From Adenophora triphylla var. japonica (taxonomy: Eukaryota > Streptophyta > Magnoliopsida > Asterales > Campanulaceae): DNA of 64,000 nt. Positions 11,196 to 20,662 of this stretch are shown here, piece by piece (position 1 is the first letter of the stretch; each line of letters starts with the position of its first letter). Below the pieces are notes generated by a model that saw nothing but the letters and a program-made list of their open reading frames with translations, was not told the DNA's origin and ran no database searches. A program made the position numbers and the translations under genes. Location: NCBI GenBank assembly GCA_022495995.1, contig JAFEMH010002602.1, positions 186,001 through 250,000 of the forward strand, written 5' to 3'.

Positions 11196-12266
11196 TCAAC
11201 TCATTGGCGTAGATGTGTTCTGGGAGCTTCGGCGGCTTGACGGATTACGTCCCGGGATGCGGCTTGGGTGCCTCTGCGGGGGAGGTAGCCTACGGATTGC
11301 CGCCGAGCTGTTCGAACGTCGGTGCGCAAAATTGGTTACTGAGCCGAAGCGTGCGTTGCGACCCTCCGGGAGGTTGGAGAGTTCCTGGCTCAAGCGAACG
11401 ATCTCCTTGATCTCTTCACGATATACCGCGCTCCTTTCCTTCTTCTTGAGCATACTCGGGGCATTACGGAGTTGGGTGCAGCGATATTCATGGTTTGCTA
11501 GTTTTCCTCCACTCTTGGCCCGAATCAACCTTCTTGCGGCGGAGCTGCGTCGAGAGTTAGTGCCTGCGTTTCTTCCCCATGTGAGAATGGCCGGTGCTTC
11601 TTTGAGCTGTGTGCGGCAGTCTAGGTAAACCTCCATCGGGGAGAGATTTCCCTTCTTCTTTATCTGAGTGGCGGGTATGTCGGAAGGTGAGTACACGGCT
11701 TCCCGAACATCTGCCCATATAACTGGTTGCTGTCCCAGTTGATCGTTTCTGTAAACGAATGCCGCAGTCTGTGGAATTTCCCTGAGTAGTTGCTCTAGAC
11801 GAATTTCCATCCTCCTCTTGTTTTTGAATAGACCTTCCTCCCTGAGTTGGCCTTTAAGTTTGAGTGCGGAAATAATCCGTTTCCATCCTCCCAGGACCCT
11901 TGGGATTCCGGTTTTGTTGACTTCATGCCCGGCTTGGAAGAGAATGGTTTCATCGTCTTCGTCGTCGCTTTCACAGAGGACTTGCTTTCCTCGGGGAGGT
12001 AAGCACTGAGATCTGTTCTGTTGTGCCGTTCCATCTCCTAGGTCATCGGGACCGTTGACCACCCTCGTTTGGCATAGAGGATTTGATGAGAACAGACGGT
12101 AGTCCATGAAGTTGCCGTGAGCGAAATCCCTGAGGTCGAACTGATCTAGAGTGGCCTCTAGCTTTCTGTCTGAAGCTGCTTGTGAAACTTTAAGGGCTCG
12201 GTCCCTGTCGGTCTTTCGAGCTTGGTTTTCGTTCCAGAGACGGATTTCTTGAGCGGCTAGTTCCAT
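11196..12266 (-). CDS. Unrecognised Tat-1 ORF (region Y)
   Basis: An uninterrupted frame of about 356 codons is unusual in this otherwise broken element. I do not recognise a domain. Visible features are an N-terminal charged helix-like run (IRLWNENQARKTDRDRAL), an acidic patch CESDDEDDETILF, a lysine/arginine-rich middle (LKLKGQLREEGLFKNKRRM), and a coiled-coil-like segment KKKERSAVYREEIKEIVRLS. It starts right after the duplicated X segments and precedes pro-b. A frameshift near 12270-12300 joins it to X2 (DCLALARKALMELAAQ). It could be an element-specific extra protein or an extension of gag-pro. Whether it is a real coding region is uncertain. Confidence 0.4.
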   Translation of the reverse strand: MELAAQEIRLWNENQARKTDRDRALKVSQAASDRKLEATLDQFDLRDFAHGNFMDYRLFSSNPLCQTRVVNGPDDLGDGTAQQNRSQCLPPRGKQVLCESDDEDDETILFQAGHEVNKTGIPRVLGGWKRIISALKLKGQLREEGLFKNKRRMEIRLEQLLREIPQTAAFVYRNDQLGQQPVIWADVREAVYSPSDIPATQIKKKGNLSPMEVYLDCRTQLKEAPAILTWGRNAGTNSRRSSAARRLIRAKSGGKLANHEYRCTQLRNAPSMLKKKERSAVYREEIKEIVRLSQELSNLPEGRNARFGSVTNFAHRRSNSSAAIRRLPPPQRHPSRIPGRNPSSRRSSQNTSTPMS

Positions 12267-12299
12267 GAGGGCCTTCCTTGCGAGAGCTAAACAGTCTCC

Positions 12300-13253
12300 C
12301 TAGGTACGCACCATCTGACTAGTGTCCAGAACTGTGATAACATCCAAATCTCCGAATGGCGAAAACACTTGGATGATGTTGACGAAGGAAGTCGGACTGG
12401 GACATTCCATACGGCCTTCCTTGATCTCGGTTACCAAGAAATTTGCCCATGTCTGCTTGATTGAACCCACGGGGGTGTTGAATTTTGCAATGTTGACAGT
12501 CTCGTGATCTCGCTCGATCGCCAAGTCTATCAGAGCTAGTAGTCTGCTGGCTGGATGTCTGAATCCGCGGCCGTGACGACTGGGAGCAGAATCGAACTGG
12601 AGCATGTTGATGCTGAGGTGGTCATTTCCCGCGTCGGAAGCTGACTCTGTCTTGCGGGGAAGACCTTCTGGCGATGTTTTCGGGGTGGCTAGGAAGCGTT
12701 CCCGAGGTTGATCCGACTTGTGACGGGGTGAGGAGCTTGGTCTCCTTCTTTGTTGCCCTTGGCCTTGACGGCGCTTGTGGCTTTAAGCTTGGCCCGGCAC
12801 GGGCCGGTTGCCACCAGGGCCGGTACTCGAAAGTGATGATGAGCTCGAGCTCGGTTAGCCAGGGCCTCGTTTACCATGAGCGAGCGGTCGTCGAGGGTAA
12901 CTTTGGCATTGCGAGAATCGGACAATAAGGACCGGATCCTTGGTATCATCGGGATATACGGAATAGATGATGTTGACGAAGTCGTCGTCGATCACTTGAT
13001 CGAGAGGATTCTTCGTCGTGTCAACCGGTAACTTCCAATTGTCGGATAGGCTGCCTCTCTTGGACGTTGAGCTTGACAATTTCCATGGTGTTGGAGCCTT
13101 GGTCATAGGTGACCTGATCGGAATGGGTGCCGTCCTCGAAACTGAGCATGTGAATGCAGAGGTCTGTTCGCGGGTCTGCCGCGTCCTCGACTCCGGAGAG
13201 TCCTGATTCGTCGTCGTCTGATGGCTAAACCCAAACGTAGGGGCGTATTGCAT
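12300..13253 (-). pseudogene. Tandemly duplicated unknown domain of Tat-1 (X1 and X2)
   Basis: Two related segments lie in tandem. X1 (about 12690-13253) has DAADPRTDLCIHMLSFEDGT and later DDDFVNIIYSVYPDDTKDP, then DDRSLMVNEALANRA. X2 (about 12250-12660) has DAGNDHLSINMLQFDS, TSFVNIIQVFSPFGDLDV, then GDCLALARKALMELAAQE. The shared order (DA..L.I.ML.F / FVNII..S / L...AL...A) supports divergence after duplication. Both are shifted between frames. X1 follows the first protease; X2 leads into region Y. I know no named domain for this. The + strand shows parallel nucleotide similarity around 12600-12660 and 13130-13190. Confidence 0.45.
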
Positions 13254-13499
13254 CCGAGTGCGTTGCAGGAGCTGCTAGAAAAACATCATGCCCTTCGCTG
13301 GAGAAAAGGGGTGCAGCGGGTAGTTCCTCATGGAGGACATCCCATACGACTTCCATGCATTCATCACGAGTGTGATGGTGCTTGTTGACCTTTATCACGA
13401 AAATCTCTTCACCTGGCGGGGCCAGAGAATTAGCTTGAAGAATGCTGACGAATCTCCGATTGGAGACAGGGGGTTTACGTGCCCGCATCATGGCGATGC

Positions 13500-14313
13500 T
13501 CAGTGTTTCTTTCCAATCTGCCTCCAAATGTTGGAAACGACAGTTGAACTTGATGTACCGGATCGCCGAGTGCACTTTTGCTCGAGTACGTTGACATAGT
13601 TGGCATCTCCCAGGACTCGAGGGATTGATGAGACTTGCCCCGATAGTCCCTTGGTTGATTTGAAGGAGGTAACCCGGTGCACAGGCTGCGGGCACGCTTG
13701 CAGCTGCTTGTCTCGGCCGTTTCCTATGAGGAAACTGTCTCCTCTGATAACTTCAAGATCTCCCTGTCGGTTAATGAACTTAACGCACTGATGGAGAGTG
13801 GAGGCTATGGCTTTCATGTGATGTAGCCAAGGGCGTCCCAATAGAGCCGTGTATTCGGATGGAATGTCCATCACGTGGAATCTTGCTGGCACCATCTGGG
13901 TTTCGAACCAGAGCTCTAGAGTCATCGTCCCGAGGATGGGACGAGGCGTCTTTGTCGTAGGCCTTGATAGTCCGGGTAGACGGAATCGAGATGGCTTTCG
14001 TTGTCCCGAAGGAGCTCGCATCATCGAGAGGGAGAAGGTTAACGGGCGACCCGTTGTCTACCAATACTCCGGGGAGTGATATGGTGTTGAGCTTGAGAGT
14101 AATGTCTGAGAGCTTCATTGTGCCCCGAGGCATCTCTCGGTAGGTATTCGTCACGAACGTGATCATCTTGCCCGTACGATCGGGAATCGTAGATCTGATC
14201 TCTATCTGGAGAAGGAGAGTCATCAAGCCATCCGTTTCCTGTTTTCCTCTTGCAAGGTAAAGCCTTTGCTGGAGCCTCGGGATTGTGTTGAGGTTGTTTG
14301 TGGCGGTTGCCAC
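13500..14313 (-). pseudogene. First protease-like segment of Tat-1 (pro-a)
   Basis: The minus strand encodes EMPRGTMKLSDITLKLN and then GVLVDNGSPVNLLPL, an aspartic-protease core with D-N-G-S in place of D-T/S-G. After a frameshift near 14020 it continues with TLELWFETQMVPARFHV, SEYTALLGRPWLHHMKAIAS and TLHQCVKFI, the post-protease segment highly typical of Tat elements. It follows the gag zinc-knuckle by about 400 bp and precedes the duplicated X region. Broken by at least one frameshift. The relation to pro-b (10332-10880) is discussed as a finding. Confidence 0.7.
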
Positions 14314-14679
14314 CCTTGGTTAGCACGTTGATCGAGTGCGAGTGCCAAGCTGATTTTGATCTTCCTTTCTTTGGTCAGGGCTCGAAAAGGCTGGACAAGT
14401 TGAACCTTAGGCGATCCGCGGGGTTAGGCTTCGGCGCGTAGTGAGATTACCAAGATCTGAGGTATTCTGGTGTCCCAAGGTCTGAACTCTGTTGTCAGCG
14501 GAACTTTTCGGCTTTCCCACCCCTGTCTGCTCTAAAGCTGCATGGCCTGGAGGAAGAGAGGAATGGCTGGAGTAGAGTACGTAGTATTCGAACTTCCCGG
14601 ATGGCTCTCCGAGTGTACCCACACTGGTGTCTCCAGCTTCATATCTTTCTCTCAGTTGCTGTTGAGAGGACTTCTTCTT

Positions 14680-16490
14680 CTATTTTCTAGGAGGATTGCT
14701 CCGGACCACATCTTGGGACTCGTACTCCAGGCAGGCAGAGCAGTCGCAAACATCGTAGCTGATGTGGACACTTGATGAGGACCTGGCTGGAAGAGGCGGA
14801 GGAACTGGCTCTGCGGCAATCTTCTTGGGCACCCACTCGATGGAATTCACACTGTTGTTGTTGTTCGGAAAAGGGTTTTCGACTGTATTGGGCCCACGGG
14901 GGCGCTCCAATTTTCCTTCCTCTATCAACTTCTGAATTTCGTATCGTAACCCCACGCAGTTGTCGGTGGTATGACCGTGATACTGATGGAAGGCGCATTA
15001 CTTGCTCTTGTCAGCGTTAACTACGGGATTCTTGGGTTTGTAATTTGCAACGGGTTTAAGGAGACCTTTCTTGATTAACCCCTCTAGCATCTTGCTCAGT
15101 GGCATATCCAACTTGTCGAAGTGCATGGCAGACTGCTTCGAAGTGGAGTTGTTGCTTTGCGGGGCCCAGGTTTTCTGTTGCCCGACTGTTGTCCCTGATG
15201 GATGTAGTTGACAGACGTATCTTTCCCTTTGCCGGGGGCCGGTGTGGGATTGAATGCAACTGTCGAGCGGTATCTGTATGGCTGTGCAGTAGCCAACTTT
15301 TCCTTGAGATCCTTCTCGAACTGTGAGCCGGCATTGACCATGGCCCGAGATGCAGGAAGAAATGATGGCCCGATGAGAGTTCGATGGACGGTCTTAAGCG
15401 GGACTTGAAGATCCGCATCTGTTCATCCTTGGAGAGTGGCTCCATGATCTCGGAGAGTTTCCAACTCCACCTGCTTGTAGAATTCTCCGACGCTTTCATC
15501 CGCTTTACGCTCGGTGGTGATTAAGTCCTCGCGACTTGTTTCCCACTCTAAGTTGGATCGGTACCGCTCCGGGGAAGATGTTACGATCGATCCCGGGTGT
15601 GGCGATCCGCGAGCTTGACCACTCGAAACCATCGTAACGCTGAGCTTTTAAGCGTATGCTGGAAGTGGTCGGCCATTTGCTGGAGGGTTGCTCCTTTCGC
15701 TCTCATACCGAGAACGTAGGTGTCGACATGCGTTTGAGGACATTCGGTTCCGTCGAATCGGTCCATCTCCGAAATTCTGAACTTGGCAGGGAGAGGCGTG
15801 ACCATTCCCGGATCTATGGATTTGAGCGTTTCCTGCTTTGAGCTGCTCATGGTGGCTTTCAGGTCTTTCATCTGTTCGACCATCCAGGCTAAGGTTGGGT
15901 CCAGTGGTAGACTGTGAGGCTCGACGCCGGGTGCTACCACGTGAGTGGTAGTGATTGGAGGTGGAAGGCTTGATATATGAGAATATATGGGGGCCTTTTC
16001 GGAACTGTATCGGGGTTTGTCCCCGGTGTTTTGGGATTCGTGTATAGGCAACGGGACGAACCCGGGAGGGTATTGAAGAATATTGGCATCTGTCTGAGAT
16101 GGTCCAGCGGTGCGCTGGTGGTATTGAGTGATGGGAGTAGCATTGGCCTGGCCAAATATGACAGGGTTGCCCTGAGAGGTGGCAATGTGAAGCCTAGGTC
16201 GGCTGTTTCCTTGGTTCGAAGGAATCCCGTAAGTTTGCGGGGGAGGAACCTGGTTGAAGGTTTGAGGAACTGGTTTCGGGGAATCATCATCCTCGACCAG
16301 GACAAAAGTACCGTCTGACTGGGGGATAGCTGCTATACCTCGCTCATTCGGAAGGCGTACCACGAAATTCCGGCGATCTTCTTTACGCCTCTTGTGAACC
16401 TCACAAGCCGGATGGCTTCTTCCAAAGTCATATACATTGCAGGTGGCGGGGTCCTTCCCGTCACGATTTCTCGGTGAGCTAGACATGTCG
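14680..16490 (-). pseudogene. Tat-1 gag, frameshifted
   Basis: The first 270 or so codons are open (15581-16486): a proline/glutamine-rich N-terminal half, then TPLPAKFRISEMDRFDGTE, the conserved entry to the Tat capsid region, and a helical segment LKSSALRWF. The frame shifts near 15590, continues as LITTERKADESVGEFYKQVE (15423-15560), shifts again to WKLSEIMEPLSKDEQMRIF (15370-15450), and later shows an FHQ-HGH-T-C zinc-knuckle-like element followed by VGLRYEIQKLIEEGKLERP (14880-14960). At least three frameshifts. Gag would form virus-like particles in the cytoplasm. This copy cannot make a full protein. Confidence 0.8.
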
Positions 16491-17789
16491 GAAATTCCTG
16501 GCCGAGGGAACCGAGGGAACCGAAGAACCGCTCCGACGCCGCCGTAATCCCGGTGATTCTCGCGAGGCGCGATTCCCGGAAATCAACCACTTTCTGCTCG
16601 CTGCAGGCGAACGAAAGGCGTGGTTTAGGCTTCGGAAAAGGGGGATTTGGATCCGTGTTTCGGGCTTGTGCAATGTGCGATTCTGGAATTAATGTTTACT
16701 TAAAGCGCGTTTTCTCAGTGTCCTAATCGGTTGGAAAAGAGCAAGTCTTCTTTTTCGCAACTAATCCTAGAGCTCTAATCAGTGGATCTCATCACTACGC
16801 TTATAAGCCCCTCGTTTCCATTTGTAGATCATCTTTCTCGGGACGGACTATCCCGAGCGAGGTCCTATAAGGCAAGCGAGTTCCACCGACAAAGGAAAAA
16901 GTGAACTTAAGGCTAGCTGATCACGCAAACTTCCAACGTATGTGACGCACGGGCCACAGTCGAAGTCAACGTCCTTAAGTTAAGGCGGGGATCGTGCCAA
17001 AATTTCGGCATGACCTCTCCTGACTCGCTTGTGCGAGGGACCTTAGCTTTTGGCGTTGGCCAAGTTGTGGCTGGCACGGTACATACGGTGAGGTTTGGTG
17101 ACACGGTGTCACATTGAACCTTCGGTTATATTTTTTGGCAGAGCTCCGCGTCAAAGTCAAGGCTGAAAAGCTCAAGACTTCGGGTCGAGAACGACCTTCG
17201 GTCTCAACCTCTCGAGCTTGACTCGTGGCGGAACCCGGCGTAAAAAACATACACTTAGGCTTTATGACACGAGCTAAGCCAAAAACCAACCGGGGTCTTG
17301 GACAAAGTGTGACACAAAGAGTGCATGGCTTACACGGGCTAGGATGGGCTGTTTGGGACGACCCCGTGCACCCCCAAAAGGTGTCTGGCAGACCAATCGG
17401 GGTGCAACTGATAAGGCCATCCCGGATTACGGGTCGTAGTGTGCAGTGTACCGAGGCAGCTAGTGCGCGTGGAGTGCGGTGTACCGAGGCAGCAAGTGCG
17501 AGTAGTGTGCGGTCACTAAAATTCTTTTTTCTGAGTAAAACAGAGATTTTTCAGAATGTGTCTTAAAGCATTATAATGCGCAGTTCAAAAGACAGCAATG
17601 AAAATCAAACATGAATGGGGATGCACAAACATGGTATGATTTTGAAAGTTGACAATGTAATGCCTTTGAAAAAAACCGTTCGAGGTTTAAAGTAACACAC
17701 GCACATAAAAACGAGGAAGGGTAAACGAAAGTTTGACCCACGGAAGGCTTTTTAGAAAACAACGGTAGTTTTGAAAAAAAGTATCCAAT
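16491..17789 (-). other. Tat-1 5' leader
   Basis: About 1.3 kb between the primer-binding site and gag. No supported ORF on the element strand. Long leaders are usual in Tat elements, and in Ogre this place holds an extra sense ORF, but none is recognisable here. Near 17430-17520 there is a short imperfect direct repeat (GTGTACCGAGGCAGC twice). Confidence 0.45.
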
Positions 17790-17809
17790 TCCCCAGCGGG
17801 GTCGCCAAC
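17790..17809 (-). other. Primer-binding site of Tat-1
   Basis: Immediately inside the LTR edge at 17810, the minus strand reads GTTGGCGACCCCGCTGGGGA. It begins with the TGG complementary to a tRNA 3' CCA. The GGCGAC..CGCTGGGG pattern is like that of Tat/Ogre elements, reported to use tRNA-Arg. The tRNA identity was not checked. Confidence 0.65.
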
Positions 17810-18239
17810 TGAAATTACCCGGGATTTCGCGCGGGCGCGAAACGCGATTGTCTTTCGCGGAGGGTTGGGGTCTGAGACCTCGCTTCACGGGAAGGAAAAT
17901 GTGGAGTCGCCACGCGGTTTTGTATTTTGAGCCCAAACGTTGAGAAACGGCTTTAGTGAAAATGGTGTCGTTTTTATTGGTAGCAAAAACTTAGGAAAAG
18001 GCTTTGAAAACAGGGGATCATTTTTATTGGTAGCAAAAACGAGTAAAAGCTTTTAGTACAAGAGATTGTTAGGTTCGGAGGTCACGTTACGTTTCAGGAA
18101 GAGTATTACGAGATCACCCGAAATGCCTCGTATGACGAGTCTTTCTACCTTTCTCGAAATCGTGTGTGTGTGTGTGTGTGTTTTGAAATGGGGGCTTGAA
18201 TGACAAGCTTAATCTTGGTTTGAATGTCAAACGTTGATT

Positions 18240-18560
18240 AGGTGACTTTGTTTGAAAAGGCGAGCGTTTGAATGACAAACGTCGGTTTTGAGACGGAAAT
18301 GAGCGTTTGCGTGGCAAACGTCGATCTTGAGTTTGAAATGAGCGTTTGCGTGGCAAACGTCGATTTTGAGCTTTTTGAAAAGGAGTTCGAAGGTCGAACT
18401 CCGGTTTTTTGAACCGGGCGAGTCATTGTTAACGATTTTTACGGGAAAAAGCGTATTAAATGATTTTGAATGTCAAAATTCGGCTTTTAGTTTGAAGATG
18501 AGCGTTTGGATGCCAAACGTCATTTCGCGCGTTTTGAAAGAGAGTTCGAAGGACGAACTC
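18240..18560. repeat. Hairpin-word array GAGCGTTTGCGTGGCAAACG in Tat-1 LTR
   Basis: Copies of CGTTTG-N5-CAAACG separated by about 50 bp (18264, 18302, 18341, with a variant near 18503), interleaved with GAGTTCGAAGGTCGAACTC-type hairpins (18383 and 18541). Each unit is an inverted repeat with a short loop. Non-coding. Confidence 0.7.
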
Positions 18561-18654
18561 CGGTTTTGAACCGGGCATTACATTGTTAACGATTTTTTAC
18601 GGGAAAAAACGTATTAAATGATTTTGCAATCAACGAATCAGGTTGCGACTCGAA

Positions 18655-18965
18655 CTTTGAAAAGTAAATACTATCACGATCCAAACGGGTCGGACTTGTA
18701 AATGACAGTATTTAAATGCGGTATCGACGGAAACGAACGATCCGAAATCGTAAATGACGATCAACGAGCCAAACGACTCGGAATTGTAAATGACGATCGA
18801 CGAGGCCAAAACGGCTCGGAATTGTAAATGACGATCAACGAGCCAAAACGGCTCGGAATTGTAAATGACGATCAACGAGCCAAAACGTCTCGGAATCGTA
18901 AATGACAGAGAAGTAAATGACAATCGACGGATCGATCGATTTGGAATGGTAAATGACATAAAAAG
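18655..18965. repeat. Tandem hairpin array, unit about 37 bp, in Tat-1 LTR
   Basis: Five to seven diverged copies of a unit containing AACGAGCCAAAACGGCTCGG and TTGTAAATGACGATC. The core GAGCC-AAAAC-GGCTC is an inverted repeat. Copies near 18765-18900 are the best preserved. Confidence 0.75.
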
Positions 18966-19913
18966 TAAACGGAACGGGGTCGGAACGCCGTTTTAACCCG
19001 TGATTACTTCTCTTACGGGAAGAGAAGAGGATCGAGGGGCTAAAACGTATCGGACCCCGTTAGACGGAGGCGTCTACATTTCAAAGACGTGGTTCGAAAC
19101 GGTTGTAGCGACTGGCGCGTAAACCGAGATGAAATGAGAGATTAGAGAGAGGGAGTTGTACCTATGGCTAGGGTCGACTCCTTTGGCTCGGGAGGTGTAT
19201 ACGGGATACGGAAATTGGTTTGAAATGGTGTTTCAGAGTGGCGGGGGGCGTATTTGATCGAAATACGGAAGTTTCACGCGAATCGAGATGAAACGGGAGC
19301 TCGGGAAGGGGTGAAACTCAGTTGGGCCGTGGCTATGGTGAGTTTTTGGAGTAAAATTTCTGTTCCTTTGGCTTTGACAGCAACTTCTATTTATAGGTGA
19401 AATTTCAGTAGGAGTCCGACCGGACTTAGGCTGAAATCTAGGGAGTTTTGTGAAACTTTGGGAATTTGAGGGACTTGCTGGCAATATCTGAAAATCTGCA
19501 GAGGAAGTCCGGCCGGACTGAGACTGTATACCAGGGGTATTTTAGTCTTTTCACTTTGAATTTGATTGAAGGGTGACTAGAGGGAGGTGGCATGCGTGCC
19601 AAGTGTCCCTGTGAGTCACCAAATGAGTGGGAGTTCGTTCCCGGGTTCCGGTTTTGTCCCTTTTTTAAATAACAGTCCGGAAAATGTCCGGAACGCTCCC
19701 GGAAAGTGCGTTTTTCAAGGAAAGCCGTACTTTTACGTGCGATGACGCGTGTCAAGTACGTTTCGACGTCGGGATGCACGGGGCAGTCCCGGGACGTCTC
19801 GTTGGCATGGCAACGGGGAGCTTAACGAGTTCCGGTTAACCTGGAGAGGGCCAGTTAACGGATTTCGGTTAACTTTCTGACGGATTTTGACGATCCGGAT
19901 TTGGGTACTTACA

Positions 19914-20450
19914 GACTCCCAAATACAGTCAAAACCGCGGGTGACTTCCCAAAGAAAACAGTCAAAACCGCGGGTGACTTCCCAAAGAAAACAGTCAAAT
20001 TCTCGGGTGACTCCCCATCGAAACAGTCAAAAACCGCGGGTGACTTCCCAAAGAAAACAGTCAAATCTCCTCGGGAGACTTCCCTAAAATAGTCAAAATT
20101 CGGGCGACTTCCCTAAAATAGTCACATCCGCGGGTGACTTCCCTAAGAAAATAGTCAAATCTTTGGGTGACTCCAAAATACAGTCAAAACCGCGGGTGAC
20201 TTCCCAAAGAAAACAGTCAAATTCGCGGGTGACTTCCCAAAGAAAACAGTCAAAACCTAGGGGTGACTCCCCTTGGAACAGTCAATCTTTCGGGGTGACT
20301 CCCCTTGGAACAGTCAATCTTCGGGGTGACTCCCCTTGGAACAGCCAATCTTTCGGGGTGACTCCCCTTGGAACAGTCAATCTTCGGGGTGACTCCCCTT
20401 GGAACAGTCAATCTTTCGGGGTGACTCCCCTTGGAACAGTCACTCTTGGG
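19914..20450 (+). repeat. Tandem array, unit 28-34 bp, in Tat-2
   Basis: About sixteen head-to-tail units each start CAGTCAA and contain GGGTGACT. Two subtypes are segregated: eleven left units with CCGCGGGTGACTTCCCAAAG, and the right units with TCGGGGTGACTCCCCTTGG, which are more uniform. GGGGTGACTCCCC is an inverted repeat. Tat-1 inserted at the left edge of what remains. Confidence 0.85.
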
Positions 20451-20662
20451 TACAAAGCTTGTGGCCTTTCGTTAGCGCCACCTCTTTGTTGAACTACGAT
20501 TTGGCTTGATTCCCCAACGGGATACGTAGGAATCCTTTTCATAAAAGGTCCAGCCACTCGACCATCTTGGTCATCTTTCTCCCACACCGTTCGTGTCCGG
20601 CTTGGGATTCTCATTTTGTCGACGATCCCACTTCCCGTGGAAGTGACGTCGCCGAGGGGCTC
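20451..20662 (+). other. Tat-2 region between array and 3' LTR
   Basis: Contains GAACTACGATTTGG...GGGATACGTAGG (20492-20537), the plus-strand form of the motif also found downstream of pol in Tat-1 and B. No ORF. A purine-rich GCCGAGGGGCTC at 20651-20662 abuts the LTR and may be the polypurine tract. Confidence 0.5.

Larger units (their letters stand above)
1..19913 (-). mobile_element. Tat/Ogre-like Ty3/gypsy retrotransposon (Tat-1), left end outside window
   Basis: On the minus strand the order is 5' LTR (17810-19913), primer-binding site, long leader, gag, protease, extra region, second protease, RT, RNase H, integrase, then two opposite-strand ORFs. A second RNase H-like segment after the RT-linked one, and ORFs antisense to pol between integrase and the 3' LTR, are known traits of the Tat lineage (Ogre, Retand and relatives). 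The 3' LTR is not seen and should lie left of base 1. All coding parts are broken by frameshifts and integrase has lost a catalytic residue, so this copy is dead. The base flanking the LTR at 19914 begins inside a tandem array of Tat-2, showing that Tat-1 inserted there. Lineage is inferred from domain order and motifs. Confidence 0.82.
17810..19913 (-). repeat. 5' LTR of Tat-1
   Basis: On the minus strand the LTR begins TGTAAGTACCCAAATC at 19913 and ends GGGTAATTTCA at 17810 (TG..CA), directly followed by the primer-binding site. Length 2104 bp. It contains two hairpin-word arrays (18240-18400 and 18660-18960), two palindromes GTCCGACCGGAC (19413-19424) and GTCCGGCCGGAC (19507-19518), and a TG microsatellite (18162-18181). 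The outside flank begins GACTC, which would be the target duplication, but the partner copy is outside the window. Confidence 0.85.

Noticed and set aside
18114..18426. Ser/Lys-rich ORFs in the Tat-1 LTR
   Set aside because: Arise from hairpin-word repeats.
19914..20450. CRISPR-like array
   Set aside because: Units are contiguous 28-34 bp tandem repeats without unique spacers, in a plant retroelement.
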